A DNA stretch of 64,000 bases, taken from NCBI GenBank assembly GCA_012963885.1, contig DTUY01000218.1, positions 82,440-146,439 on the forward strand, in the 5' to 3' direction. Shown in pieces: positions 34,560 through 44,800 of the stretch (positions are counted from its first letter, which is position 1; every line of letters starts with the position of its first letter). The translations under genes and the position numbers were made by a program. Origin of the DNA: Candidatus Poribacteria bacterium. GTDB lineage: Bacteria; Poribacteria; WGA-4E; UBA9662. Under the pieces are notes generated by a model. That model saw only the letters and a program-made list of their open reading frames with translations, made no database searches and was not told the DNA's origin.

Positions 34560-36419
34560 ATGATTCTAAAAGACGGTTGGTCATCAGCTTATCTCTGTAT
34601 TTTGGGTTTGATTGCATTAGTCAGCGTGAATCAGGTTTCTGCTGCCTTTACTAACGTAACTCAATCAGCTGGTTTAGATAGATATGAAATCGACCTTTTC
34701 GATAGTTCTGCCCATGGCGTAGCTTGGGCGGATTATGATAATGATGGGGATCTTGATCTCTACCTTCCCTACCGTTTTAAGTTCTCCCGGTTCTGCAAAA
34801 ACAATGGTGATGGGACCTTTTCCGATGTTACGGAAAAAATTGGCATTAAAGGGTATATGAGTGCTTGTTTCGCAGATTACGACAACGATGGGGATCTCGA
34901 TCTCTTTGTCATCAATTTCCTGAAGCCAAATGCCCTGTACAAAAACAACAATGATGGAACTTTTTCTGATGTGACTGCTTTGAGCCGGGTGGGCGATGAT
35001 CGTGGTGATACCTATGGTATTACTTTGGGAGACTATGACAAAGATGGAGATCTCGATTTTTATGTCACTAGCTATCTGTTTTATCCTGATCAGTTTTATG
35101 GCAATAACGGAGACGGAACTTTCACCAATCTCTCAGATAAACGGGGTTTTAAGAACTTAGAGGAAAGAGGTTTGGGGGTGCTTTCCCTGGATTACGACAA
35201 TGACAGGGATCTAGACATCTACGTGGCTAACGACTTTGGAGATGATGTGCTGTACCAAAATCAGGGTGATGGAACTTTTCGTGATGTCGCAGCTAAAGTT
35301 GGTATTGATAAACCCTTTAATGCCATGGGTGTGACCGCTGGTGACTACGATAACGATCTGGATCTAGATATCTATATCACAAATGGAGGTACCAACGTTT
35401 TGTACCGAAATAATGGGGATGGAACCTTCACCAATGTTGCCAAAGAGGCAGGTGTGGAAGATCGCCCCGGTATTGGTTGGGGTACCTCTTTCTTTGATTA
35501 TGACAATGACGGCGATTTAGATCTTTATGTGGTGAACGGTAGCTTAGAAAACGTTGGCAAGATCCCTGGAAACCCAAGTTGGCCAAACAGATCCGGGCCG
35601 AATGTTTTATATCGGAATGATGGAGATGGGACCTTTACCGACGTTAGCGAGAGAGAAGGTGTAAAAGATGATGGCAAAGGCCGAGGCAGTTCAATTGGCG
35701 ATTATGATAACGATGGTGATTTAGACATTTACGTGGTTAACATCAATAGACATGATGTGTTATATCGCAACGAAGGTAATCCTAACCATTGGCTGCAAAT
35801 CAAACCTCGGGCAAATTATCAAAGCTTATGGATTGGGACACGTATTAAGGCGGTAGCTGGAGACCTCAGGCAAATCCGGGAGATTCGTGCCGGATCAAGC
35901 TATGTTTCACAGGAAAGCATGGTTGCGGCATTCGGGCTGGGAGGATACGAAAAAGTAGATGAAATTGAAATTCGTTGGCCTAACGGTGCAATTCAAACCC
36001 TGAAAAATATGAAGGCAGACCAACTGCTGGTTGTTACCCCTGAGTCATGGACAATCCAAGCTCAGGTGGACCCATCCGGTCTCAAATTAACCAAGTGGGG
36101 AAAGGTTCGGCGTTTAGCCCTATACCCTAATTATCCGAACCCTTTCAATCCCGAAACTTGGATTCCTTTTCAACTAGCAGAAAAAGCCAAAATTAAAATC
36201 GAAGTTTATAATATTCATGGTCAACTTATGCGTGTCTTGGAACTTGGTAAAAAAGGTCCGGGATTATACCTGACCCCATCCCAAGCTGCTTATTGGGATG
36301 GGAAAAATGAAGGAGGAGAAAAAGTTTCAAGCGGTATTTATTTCTATCGGTTAATAGCAACTGCCGACGAAAGCCAGCAGAAACAGTCAGCTATTGATAG
36401 AATGGTTCTGATCAAATAA
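34560..36419 (+). CDS. CRTAC1-type FG-GAP/UnbV protein with FlgD-like C-terminal domain
   Basis: A 619-residue secreted protein. The ATG at 34560 sits five bases after GGAGG (34550-34554), better than the ATG at 34548. After a signal peptide come at least seven DYDNDGDLDLY-type calcium-binding blades, then an UnbV/ASPIC module (IREIRAGSSYVSQESM, VAAFGLGG, IEIRWPNG). The last 100 residues are an Ig-like FlgD domain: NYPNPFNPETWIPFQL, EVYNIHGQLMR, AAYWDGKNEGGEKVSSGIYF, ending MVLIK. That domain is a known C-terminal module of exported proteins in FCB-type bacteria, where it often serves in type IX-like secretion. It lies between two discoidin paralogues. Confidence 0.9.
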   Translation: MILKDGWSSAYLCILGLIALVSVNQVSAAFTNVTQSAGLDRYEIDLFDSSAHGVAWADYDNDGDLDLYLPYRFKFSRFCKNNGDGTFSDVTEKIGIKGYMSACFADYDNDGDLDLFVINFLKPNALYKNNNDGTFSDVTALSRVGDDRGDTYGITLGDYDKDGDLDFYVTSYLFYPDQFYGNNGDGTFTNLSDKRGFKNLEERGLGVLSLDYDNDRDLDIYVANDFGDDVLYQNQGDGTFRDVAAKVGIDKPFNAMGVTAGDYDNDLDLDIYITNGGTNVLYRNNGDGTFTNVAKEAGVEDRPGIGWGTSFFDYDNDGDLDLYVVNGSLENVGKIPGNPSWPNRSGPNVLYRNDGDGTFTDVSEREGVKDDGKGRGSSIGDYDNDGDLDIYVVNINRHDVLYRNEGNPNHWLQIKPRANYQSLWIGTRIKAVAGDLRQIREIRAGSSYVSQESMVAAFGLGGYEKVDEIEIRWPNGAIQTLKNMKADQLLVVTPESWTIQAQVDPSGLKLTKWGKVRRLALYPNYPNPFNPETWIPFQLAEKAKIKIEVYNIHGQLMRVLELGKKGPGLYLTPSQAAYWDGKNEGGEKVSSGIYFYRLIATADESQQKQSAIDRMVLIK

Positions 36420-36448
36420 TATTCAATATCCAATATAAGTCGAATGTA

Positions 36449-37237
36449 ATGACAATTGAAAGGAAGCGTATAGCTTCCCGTATGGTTTCAATTTTCGTCG
36501 CTGTGGCGATGATGAGTGCCGTTTCAGTTTGGGCTAAGCATAACCCTAAACAGGGCCCCAAAGAGCTTAACGGCGTAAAATTTATCGCGCAAGACATGGA
36601 TCAAGCAAAGAAAGAATGTGATCACGGCGACAAAGGGGAACCGGAATTTGCTCCAACCGTTAGAGATGGGGAACCTAATCTGGCATTGATGGTGGGTGCT
36701 AAACCATCAGTTTCTGATGAAATTGCAGACGGTGGCTACTGCCCCAAACCCCACAACCCCAAAGGAAAAGATATAGGGCGGCATTGTGGCGTTTATATCA
36801 ATGATGGTTTCTACAATAACTGCCGAAGTTGGATTGGCGGGAAATATCCGGGTTGGGTACAGATTGACCTAGGAAAAGTCGCAAATGTCAATCGGGTGTT
36901 TTTCGGTAGCGATCATTCTCAAGGTTTTGCCGACCGGGCTGCCACCGAATTTAATATTCTTGTAGCTACAGACAAAGCTGACAAAGATTCCACTGCTGCC
37001 AGCTGGAAAAAAGCTTTTACATATAAAAATGGAGAAAAACCCATCCGGGAAACCGCAGAGTTTAAGTTTGCTGCTGTCAAAGCTCGATATGTGCGAATTC
37101 ATGTTATTGCCCCTGACGGCTCGCGTATCGATGAACTTGAAATTTATGGCGGGAAATCTCCTTTAGGTGATGGGGCGGCTGTGCGAGCAGCTGGTAAATT
37201 ATCTGCCAATTGGGGGCAGATTAAGCATAGTTTCTAG
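36449..37237 (+). CDS. Secreted discoidin-like (F5/8 type C) protein, paralogue B
   Basis: A 262-residue protein with a basic, hydrophobic signal peptide (MTIERKRIASRMVSIFVAV...). One discoidin-like domain closely parallels paralogue A: DGEPNLALMVG, YINDGFYNNCRSWI, IDLGKVANVNRVF, SDHSQGFADRAATEFNILVA, ARYVRIHVIAPDG and RIDELEIYGG. An extra cysteine-containing stretch (GGYCPKPHNPKGKDIGRHCG) is present. The C-terminus is GKLSANWGQIKHSF, again the K-L-x3-W-x2-I-K tail. It follows the CRTAC1-type gene by 29 bases, so they probably share a transcript. Ligand unknown. Confidence 0.86.
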   Translation: MTIERKRIASRMVSIFVAVAMMSAVSVWAKHNPKQGPKELNGVKFIAQDMDQAKKECDHGDKGEPEFAPTVRDGEPNLALMVGAKPSVSDEIADGGYCPKPHNPKGKDIGRHCGVYINDGFYNNCRSWIGGKYPGWVQIDLGKVANVNRVFFGSDHSQGFADRAATEFNILVATDKADKDSTAASWKKAFTYKNGEKPIRETAEFKFAAVKARYVRIHVIAPDGSRIDELEIYGGKSPLGDGAAVRAAGKLSANWGQIKHSF

Positions 37238-37269
37238 CCTTATACTCATAATCTAATTGTGTTTTTTTT

Positions 37270-37331
37270 GATCTCCTAATCCAATTTTAGCTGCTGTGTT
37301 TAATCAAGCGTTAAAGTTGGTTTGGGAGATC
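37270..37331. repeat. Imperfect inverted repeat
   Basis: GATCTCCTAATCCAA at 37270-37284 pairs with 37317-37331 at 13 of 15 positions across a 32-base loop, in the gap after the discoidin gene. It is too widely spaced for a normal terminator and may be a binding site or chance. Confidence 0.35.
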
Positions 37332-37481
37332 TTGATATGTGGCTGAGGAACATATTCATTCACATTAGAATTTAGTATGTATTTTATGTCATATTCCACC
37401 TAAATTGTTTTACTCATTTTAAATAAACAATTTGGGTAGGAAGTGCCCTCTTCGTTCTCCCAAAAAAACTGACCGATCCTG

Positions 37482-39803
37482 ATGATGATACTGAGAGCAG
37501 TAAAATACGCGTTCATTTCCGCCTTTTTAATAGTTTTTTCTTCGGTTGGATTCTCTCAGGATATCGGTGACCTACCTAATGTTAAACATACTGAACAAGA
37601 AGCAATTGATAACGGTTCCCTTTCTTTTAAGGAGCTTTTCGATATCGGTGGAAAATTGTTTACCGTCGATTTCAGCACCTTGGACGGTTATGGACGTCCC
37701 AACGTCAATGCTAACGGTATTTTGAATGAGTTAGCTGGTCGGGTACTCGGTGATAAACCCAACGATCTTTTCACCCGAACCTTTGGTCCAGATGCCAGCT
37801 CTTGCGTGGAATGTCATAACAAACCCTTTGCCGGCGGCGCTGGAGGCAACGTGGCTAATGTTTTTATCCGGTCATGGGATTCCAGACACCCTTTTTCCGT
37901 TAAAGAAGGACATTCTAACGAACGGAACACTAAACATGTTTTTGGTTCCGGGGGGCTCGAACTACTAGCTGAGGAAATGACAGCGAAGTTACAAGCTACT
38001 AAAAGTCAAGCAATCATCCAAGCTGCTCGTACTGGACAATTCGTACGACGTCCCCTTAAAGCCAAGGGCGTGAATTTTGGCAGTTTGGTTGCTATGCCTG
38101 ATGGTGTTGTTGATACAAGTGATGTTGTCGGTGTTTCTGCAGACTTGATAATTAAACCGTTTGGTTCAAAAGGCACGATTGAAAGTATAAGAAAGTTCAC
38201 CACCAATCCCTTAGTCCACCATCACGGGATTCAAGCAGATGAAAGGTTGGAAGATGACCCTAAAAAAGAGATTCATCCTTTCCATCAATGGGATGATGGT
38301 GATGGTTACGATCATGAAGCCACACGCGGTGATGTCACAGCACTGGTAATCTGGCAAGCGGCTCAACCGGTGCCTGTTCAGATAATTCCGGATAACCCCG
38401 TGGTGGCTCAAGCGGTAGCTGAAGGCACTAAGGCATTCGAAGAAATTGGCTGTGCAACATGTCATATTCCCCAACTTATTGTTGATGATCCTATTTTCCG
38501 TGAACCCAGTCGCATAGATCCAACAAAGTCTTTCAGTTTCGATATTACGCGTGACGGTCCTGAACCCCATTTTGAAAGAACCGCTGACGGTAAAGCCGTG
38601 GTTTATGCCTACACGGATTTGAAACGGCACTATATGGGTGAGGGCTTGCGAGAACCGTTGGATGAACTTGGGGTTGATGCCGCAGTTTTCATGACGGCGG
38701 AACTGTGGGGTGTCGGTAATACCGGTCCCTGGATGTTTAACGGTCGCGCCTTTACTCTGGATCGAGCCATTCGTATGCACGGTGGTGAGGCACAGGCCAG
38801 CCGAGACGAATATGCGGCCTTACCTGACCAAAAACAACGTGAACTTGTCGAGTTCCTGAAGTCGTTGGTACTTCCCCCCAATTTCCAAGCAGACATACAA
38901 CTAGAAAAAGGGCTTAACATGGTTTCTCTACCTTTGAAACCCTACTCTCCTTTCTCTGCCAGCCATTTGGCGCAGAAACTGGGAACTTCGATTGTTATCC
39001 GGTTTAATTCACAAATACAACAATTTGAGGGATTCACCGTATCTGATCCCCCACCAGGATTTGCTGTCGAGGGAGGAAAAGCATACGTGGTCAATGCCAT
39101 GCAGCCAGCAACTATCACGATTACTGGAGACGCTTGGCATCGTGGAGAACCGAATGTTCGGCCTTTTATGCGGGCACCATCTGCAACAAAGGAACAAACC
39201 AAATGGGCATTCATTCTTTGTGGCAAACTCAAAGACGCTGACCTCTCGCAAAAATATATAGTCTCTGCTCGGAATCAGCGAACCGGTATGCGAACAGCAG
39301 ACATTGTTTCATCTAAGAAGAACGCATTTTCAATTGTATGGGTAGGTTACGCTAATCAGTCTATCATCGCGCGTCAGGATATTCTCAAAATCACAGTCGA
39401 AGACGAAAGCAATCAACGTGTTATCGGAGAATTAGAACATTCAATAGATGACCATGAGTTTGACCAGGCATATGTTTATTTGGAGTTAGGCTTAGAAGAT
39501 GTCATGCCGTTACAGACGGTTCTGGCCCAGAATTATCCCAATCCATTCAATCCGGAGACATGGATACCGTATAAGCTTTCAGAATCAGGAACAGTTGAGA
39601 TCCAAATTTACGATGCCAGAGGGAAAATTGTCCGCAAATTGGATTTGGGAATGAAGCCGACAGGAATATATTTTGATCAAGCATATGCTGCCTATTGGGA
39701 TGGCACTAATACGGTGGGTGAACAGGTAGCCAGCGGAACATATTTCTACACCTTCACAACCGGCACATTTTCTCAAACAAAGAAACTGGTTATTGCCAGA
39801 TAA
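37482..39803 (+). CDS. Exported di-heme (c-type) oxidoreductase with FlgD-like C-terminal domain
   Basis: A 773-residue fusion protein. After a signal peptide (MMILRAVKYAFISAFLIVF plus residues to about 25), the first 470 residues form a di-heme oxidoreductase of the MauG/cytochrome-peroxidase-like 'thiol oxidoreductase' group, with c-heme sites SSCVECHNK (C108) and GCATCHIPQ (C324) and the WGVGNTGPWMFNGR segment near the C-terminal end of that unit. A beta-rich linker follows (about 470-680). The last 95 residues are the FlgD-like export/sorting domain NYPNPFNPETWIPYKL, AYWDGTNTVGEQVASGTYF, ending in KKLVIAR. It probably transfers electrons at or outside the outer membrane. Confidence 0.88.
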   Translation: MMILRAVKYAFISAFLIVFSSVGFSQDIGDLPNVKHTEQEAIDNGSLSFKELFDIGGKLFTVDFSTLDGYGRPNVNANGILNELAGRVLGDKPNDLFTRTFGPDASSCVECHNKPFAGGAGGNVANVFIRSWDSRHPFSVKEGHSNERNTKHVFGSGGLELLAEEMTAKLQATKSQAIIQAARTGQFVRRPLKAKGVNFGSLVAMPDGVVDTSDVVGVSADLIIKPFGSKGTIESIRKFTTNPLVHHHGIQADERLEDDPKKEIHPFHQWDDGDGYDHEATRGDVTALVIWQAAQPVPVQIIPDNPVVAQAVAEGTKAFEEIGCATCHIPQLIVDDPIFREPSRIDPTKSFSFDITRDGPEPHFERTADGKAVVYAYTDLKRHYMGEGLREPLDELGVDAAVFMTAELWGVGNTGPWMFNGRAFTLDRAIRMHGGEAQASRDEYAALPDQKQRELVEFLKSLVLPPNFQADIQLEKGLNMVSLPLKPYSPFSASHLAQKLGTSIVIRFNSQIQQFEGFTVSDPPPGFAVEGGKAYVVNAMQPATITITGDAWHRGEPNVRPFMRAPSATKEQTKWAFILCGKLKDADLSQKYIVSARNQRTGMRTADIVSSKKNAFSIVWVGYANQSIIARQDILKITVEDESNQRVIGELEHSIDDHEFDQAYVYLELGLEDVMPLQTVLAQNYPNPFNPETWIPYKLSESGTVEIQIYDARGKIVRKLDLGMKPTGIYFDQAYAAYWDGTNTVGEQVASGTYFYTFTTGTFSQTKKLVIAR

Positions 39804-39909
39804 AATGTCGTTCACTTGTTATGAGTTGCCATTTTAAAATATTTGATTGTTTTCTTAATTATGTTATCACTAAACTGGCACCTGATTAAAAAAGGGGAAT
39901 ATTAAGGTT

Positions 39910-40746
39910 TTGACAGAAACAGAAAAATATGAATTTGATAGACAGGGATTTATTATCCTACCCGATTTCCTGACCCAGCAGGAAGTCGACTGTCTGAAAC
40001 CGGCTATCCAGAAACTTGAAAAACACGCCAGGGAACATTACCAACTGGAACCACGCAACGTCAGGAAACCTAACTACCATTTTAATCCTGAAGGTGGATA
40101 TCACGTAACAGGCGGACACCAACATGGCCAGACCCTGATAATTGAGGATTTTTTCAATTTTGATCCTGCATTCGACTTTTTGGTAAATCACTCAAAAACC
40201 ATGGATTACATTGATGGTATTGTTAGGGAAAAAATAGCAATCAATAATTCCGAATTGCGGGTGAGGTACACAGGTAATTTCTCAGGAGGACATGGAGGCG
40301 GTTATGGGCGTAGTCATAAACATCGGTACTCGATTGGAGCTGATGGTATTGACTGCATGATGGTCCGTTTCATTTATTTTACGCATGATGTCAGTAACGA
40401 AGGGGGTGCCTTTTGCGTTGTACCCGGCAGTCACAAGTCAGCCTTCCTTTGCCCATATAAATGCAGTATAGATGAGGAACCTGGTGTGATTGGGTTAGAG
40501 GTCAAAGCTGGGGATGCAATTCTATTTACCGAACATCTCCGTCATGGTGGGTTCACTAATCACAAAGATGAAACTCGGATGACACTACATGTTGGTTATG
40601 GCCCCTACTGGATGATGTCGCAGAACATTGCTACTATGGATGAACCATTATTCATTAAGCCAGAAACTTGGGTACGTTATGACCAAGAACAGAAAGAACT
40701 ATTCCAACCTTGGTTGCGGCAAGGTCCAGAATATCAATTGGAGTAA
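39910..40746 (+). CDS. PhyH-family oxygenase lacking the HxD carboxylate (HGG type), copy 1
   Basis: A 278-residue PhyH-fold protein. The start YEFDRQGFIILPDFL and the second half VVPGSHKSAF, GLEVKAGDAILFTEHLRHGG and TRMTLHVGYG are normal, with distal His212 and 2-oxoglutarate Arg223. The proximal motif is GGHGGGYG: His128 is followed by GG instead of x-Asp. Enzymes with HxA or HxG at this position (SyrB2, WelO5) bind halide at iron. Whether that applies here is unproven. The likely start is TTG at 39910; a usable ATG is not seen upstream. It shares most of its sequence with the gene at 46883. Next gene: canonical PhyH, 126 bases on. Confidence 0.85.
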   Translation: MTETEKYEFDRQGFIILPDFLTQQEVDCLKPAIQKLEKHAREHYQLEPRNVRKPNYHFNPEGGYHVTGGHQHGQTLIIEDFFNFDPAFDFLVNHSKTMDYIDGIVREKIAINNSELRVRYTGNFSGGHGGGYGRSHKHRYSIGADGIDCMMVRFIYFTHDVSNEGGAFCVVPGSHKSAFLCPYKCSIDEEPGVIGLEVKAGDAILFTEHLRHGGFTNHKDETRMTLHVGYGPYWMMSQNIATMDEPLFIKPETWVRYDQEQKELFQPWLRQGPEYQLE

Positions 40747-40872
40747 CCTCAGGATTATTCTAAATCCCAGATGAGTTTTGGGGAGAAGATTTACCTACTT
40801 GAAGTGACATTTTGTGGCTATGTTTATAGGGTTGAATTACAATTTACAATTGGGTTGAGGTAAGGATTGAAA

Positions 40873-41700
40873 ATGGAATTGAAATCATCAGATCTAGAGA
40901 TATCTTCTGGGCGTTTAGATTTAGCTGAAAAAGATTTGCGAACCGTCGGATTCCACATTGTTGAAAATGTAATTACTGCTGAAGACGCGGATGAAGCACG
41001 TGAAGCCACACTGGCTCTCGCTAAAACTGAGGCCAAAAATGGTAAAGGCAGTATCTATGGAGAGGATAAAATTCGTCGCGTCTGGGCGTTAGTTAGTAAA
41101 GGCACTATTTTTTGCCAACTTATCCAGCACCCGACAGTAATCGCCATTTGGAAACGATTTTTGGGTGAGGATGTGATTGCTTCCACTTTTACCGCTAACA
41201 TCGTTGGACCAGGAGCCCCTGCAGGTGGCTGGCACATTGATTACCCTTATTGGGCAATGTCTCCACCTTTTCCCGAAGGATCTTTAACGGGACAAACAGT
41301 TTGGATGTTAGACGACTTCACGCCGGATAATGGACCAACAGCATGTATTCCCAACTCGCATAAAATACTACGGCCTCCCACACCTGGAGAAGCAGACAAA
41401 CAGCAAATGGCTGTTGCAACTGCACCTAAAGGATCCATACTGTTTACAAATGGCGCCATATGGCATCAATGCCTGCCAAATACAACCAACCAGTCACGCG
41501 TCGGATTATTGGGGATGTACAATCGCTCGGTAATTTATCCTCAAGAAGATATGCCACGTCAATTGACTGACCATCAATTAGAGGGTCAAAGTGATATGTT
41601 GAAGCAACTTCTAGGTCGAAAGATGCAGTTCCGCGATCCAGACAACGGTATTACCTGGCGTCGGACAGAAACGGGATTTGGCACACACGATGCCACCTAG
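40873..41700 (+). CDS. Phytanoyl-CoA dioxygenase family protein, canonical HxD
   Basis: A 275-residue PhyH-type non-haem iron oxygenase with the proximal motif GGWHIDYPYW. The distal histidine is in GAIWHQCLPNTTNQSR with the arginine a few residues later. Typical strand sequences are TVWMLDDFTPDNGPTACIPNSHK and APKGSILFTNG. The ATG at 40873 is preferred over the in-frame TTG at 40867. It lies between an HGG-type paralogue and the cytochrome/DUF1549 gene on the same strand, suggesting a shared pathway. It resembles ectoine-hydroxylase-like members in fold, but its substrate cannot be told. Confidence 0.9.
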   Translation: MELKSSDLEISSGRLDLAEKDLRTVGFHIVENVITAEDADEAREATLALAKTEAKNGKGSIYGEDKIRRVWALVSKGTIFCQLIQHPTVIAIWKRFLGEDVIASTFTANIVGPGAPAGGWHIDYPYWAMSPPFPEGSLTGQTVWMLDDFTPDNGPTACIPNSHKILRPPTPGEADKQQMAVATAPKGSILFTNGAIWHQCLPNTTNQSRVGLLGMYNRSVIYPQEDMPRQLTDHQLEGQSDMLKQLLGRKMQFRDPDNGITWRRTETGFGTHDAT

Positions 41701-41811
41701 ATCTAAGCACATAGTTCTACCGTTACATTTTGACTGCCTAGTTTTAAGAATCATACATCAAGACAAAAAACGTTCTGTTTTCAACCGTGACTCAGGAGGA
41801 ATTATTTTTCC

Positions 41812-44800
41812 ATGAAAAAAGAAAAAATTCAGCTTTTACGGATTTTCCTGATTTTGCTGATGGTTGGGCTGTCCTGCATTAATTGCCTCACTATTGCTGA
41901 GCAAAATAAGCAAGGTCAGGATACCAAGATTGATTTCGATCGCGATATTGAACCGATACTCGCTGCAAAGTGTTATCAATGTCACGGAGCCAATCAGCAG
42001 AAAAGTGGGTTGCGCCTTCATGACCACCAATCAGCTCTACACGGCGGTGACTCCATGAAACCTGCCATTGTGCCGGGCAACAGCTCTGAAAGTTACTTAA
42101 TCCAGCGTATCATTAGCGAGGACAAGTTTGAACGCATGCCGCCGGCAGATAAAGAACCCATCACTCCTGAGGAAATCCGTCTCTTACGCATGTGGATCGA
42201 TCAGGGTGCAAATTGGCCAGAGAAGGAAGATACTGCGGTTGCAGATCAATCATTCCAGGGAGATCACTGGGCATTCCAGCCAGTTGAACGACCAAAGGTG
42301 CCGATTTTACATGATGCGGCAGATAAGGCGTGGGCACGAAACCCAATTGACAATTTCATCATAGCCCGCCTAGATAAAAAGGGGCTATCTCCATCGGAAA
42401 AAGCGGATCGATCGACTCTGATTCGGCGATGGAGCCAAACCTTGCTCGGATTGCCACCATCGCCTGAAGATGTTCAGCAATTTGTAGCAGATCAAAGTCC
42501 CGATGCCTACGAGCAACTTGTTGACCGCCTGTTAGCTTCACCCCATTACGGTGAACGTTGGGGGCAACACTGGCTGGATATCGTTCGTTTTGCGGAAACA
42601 AGTGGTTTTGAGGTCAACACCCCTCGACCGAATGCATGGCATTATCGGGATTACGTCATCCAAGCCTTTAACAAAGATACGCCTTACAATCAATTTATTC
42701 TTGAGCAGTTGGCAGGGGATACTGTTGGTGCTGATGTTGCTACTGGGTTTCTCGTTGCTGGACCGAAAGACCTAGTAGGAAGTCCTGACATTCGTCTAAC
42801 TTTGGCTCAGCGAATGGACGAACTTCACGATATGATCAATACCACCGGGATGACGTTTATGGGGTTGACAACCGGTTGTGCCCGTTGTCACGATCACAAG
42901 TTCGATCCAATTTCTCAACGCGATTATTATGCCATGCAAGCAGTTTTTTCTGGAGTCAAGCACGGTGATCGAGTGCTTAGTTCCCCGCAATATAAAGAAA
43001 ACCAAAAAAAGGCCAAAGAAACGAAAGAAAAACGTAACAAGGTCAAAAATCAACTTTCAAAATTCGAGCCACTGGCATTTACAGGAAAAACACTTGTTAT
43101 CGATGATCAACTCCCGGAAACTGAAGCATCCAATTTGAAGAAGGAGAAACCCAGTCGAACCGATACCACAATCCTGATGGAGATTGGCGGCACTGCGGGT
43201 TACACAAGTGGGAAAAAACGTGGTGAAAGTAATGACACTGGGGGTTTAGGGCGGTTACCCAATATAGGCAAAAAATATACTTGGTGGAAAGCAGCGCATG
43301 CAGATGTTTTCACCTGGAATCCTGGCCTATCGGGATATTACCAAATTTGGCTGTCATGGGGTTGTGGACTTAGCGGTCGTTCCAATACGACCAAAGCGCT
43401 CCATGCCATGGATGCGGAGTATCACCTTGACCTGGATGGTGATTTGGCAACGCAAGATGATCGCAGATTAATCACCATCATCAACCAACAAAAATTGGCT
43501 GATGGCACTGATGCGCCTACCGAACTAGTGGGAGCATCTGGCAGCAAAAACTTGTGGAGTGGGTTGTATGCTGCCGGCATACATGAATTAAATCGAAACA
43601 GCCGCATCATTCTCCGTGGGGGTTCGTCAGATGCTCCGGTGGCTGCTGACATCATGGTATTCCAGCAGGCTGCTGATTCTTTAACTTTGCAGGAATCTAG
43701 CCCCCAATTACGGCCAGCCGTTCAGACTTGGCAAAATTCCGAACGGTTCAAACCGATAGAGGCCAAGTTCGTTCGGTTTACTATTCTCGGAACCAATGGT
43801 GGAGAGCCCTGCATCGATGAGCTTGAGATCTATACTGAGGGTTCAGACTCGAGTAACGTCGCCCTGGCAAGTACGGGCGCGAAAGCTACGGCATCCGGCA
43901 CTTTGCCAGGTTATGAAATCCACAAACTTCGGCATATTAACGATGGATTATACGGTAACAGTCACAGCTGGATCTCGGATGAAATTGGCCAGGGATGGGT
44001 AGAGATTGGACTGGCGCAAAAAGCAACTATCCACAGAATCGCTTGGGGACGCGATCTAAAAGGGAAATTCGGTGACAGGACACCAATTCAGTATAAAATT
44101 GAAGTAGCTGATGAAATGAGGAACTGGAATCTGATCTCAAGTGCGGAGGACCGCATCCCATTTGTTTTAACAGCAAACAAAGACAGTTCATCAGAAAACA
44201 GCAGTGGTCTTTTTTATCCTGTCATAGACTTATCTGAAGATGCAATTGTAGTCTTAAAGGAATTAATTGGCCAAGTCAAGGTTCTTGATGCGGAACTGGA
44301 CCAGCTAGCTCTGGATGTTCCCATGATTTATGCTGGTCAATTTAATCAACCTGAAGAATTGACACATTGGTTGTATCGCGGCGACCCATTCCAAAAACGC
44401 GATGTTGTCAAACCGAGTGGGATTTCCTCCTTCAAAGGGAATCTCAACTTGGACAATGAAACGTTGGAATCACAACGTCGATTGAAGTTAGCACAGTGGA
44501 TCAGTGATCCGAAAAACCCTCTGACAGCACGAGTGATGGTCAATAGGATTTGGCACTACCATTTTGGGGAAGGCATTGTCAACAGCCCATCCGATTTTGG
44601 TGTTAATGGCGGGGCCCCATCACACCTACAGCTATTGGATTGGCTGGCTTCAGAGTTTAAAGATTCCGGTTGGAGTATTAAATCGATTCAACGACTCATT
44701 GTGTTATCCAGCACCTATTTGCAGTCAAGTCAACCCAACACAAAGGGGTTAGAACTAGATGTAGATTGCCGCTTGCTATGGCGGTTTCCACCGCGCCGTT

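Noticed and set aside
37270..37331. Inverted repeat as a transcription terminator
   Set aside because: The loop is 32 bases and there is no T run directly after the second arm.
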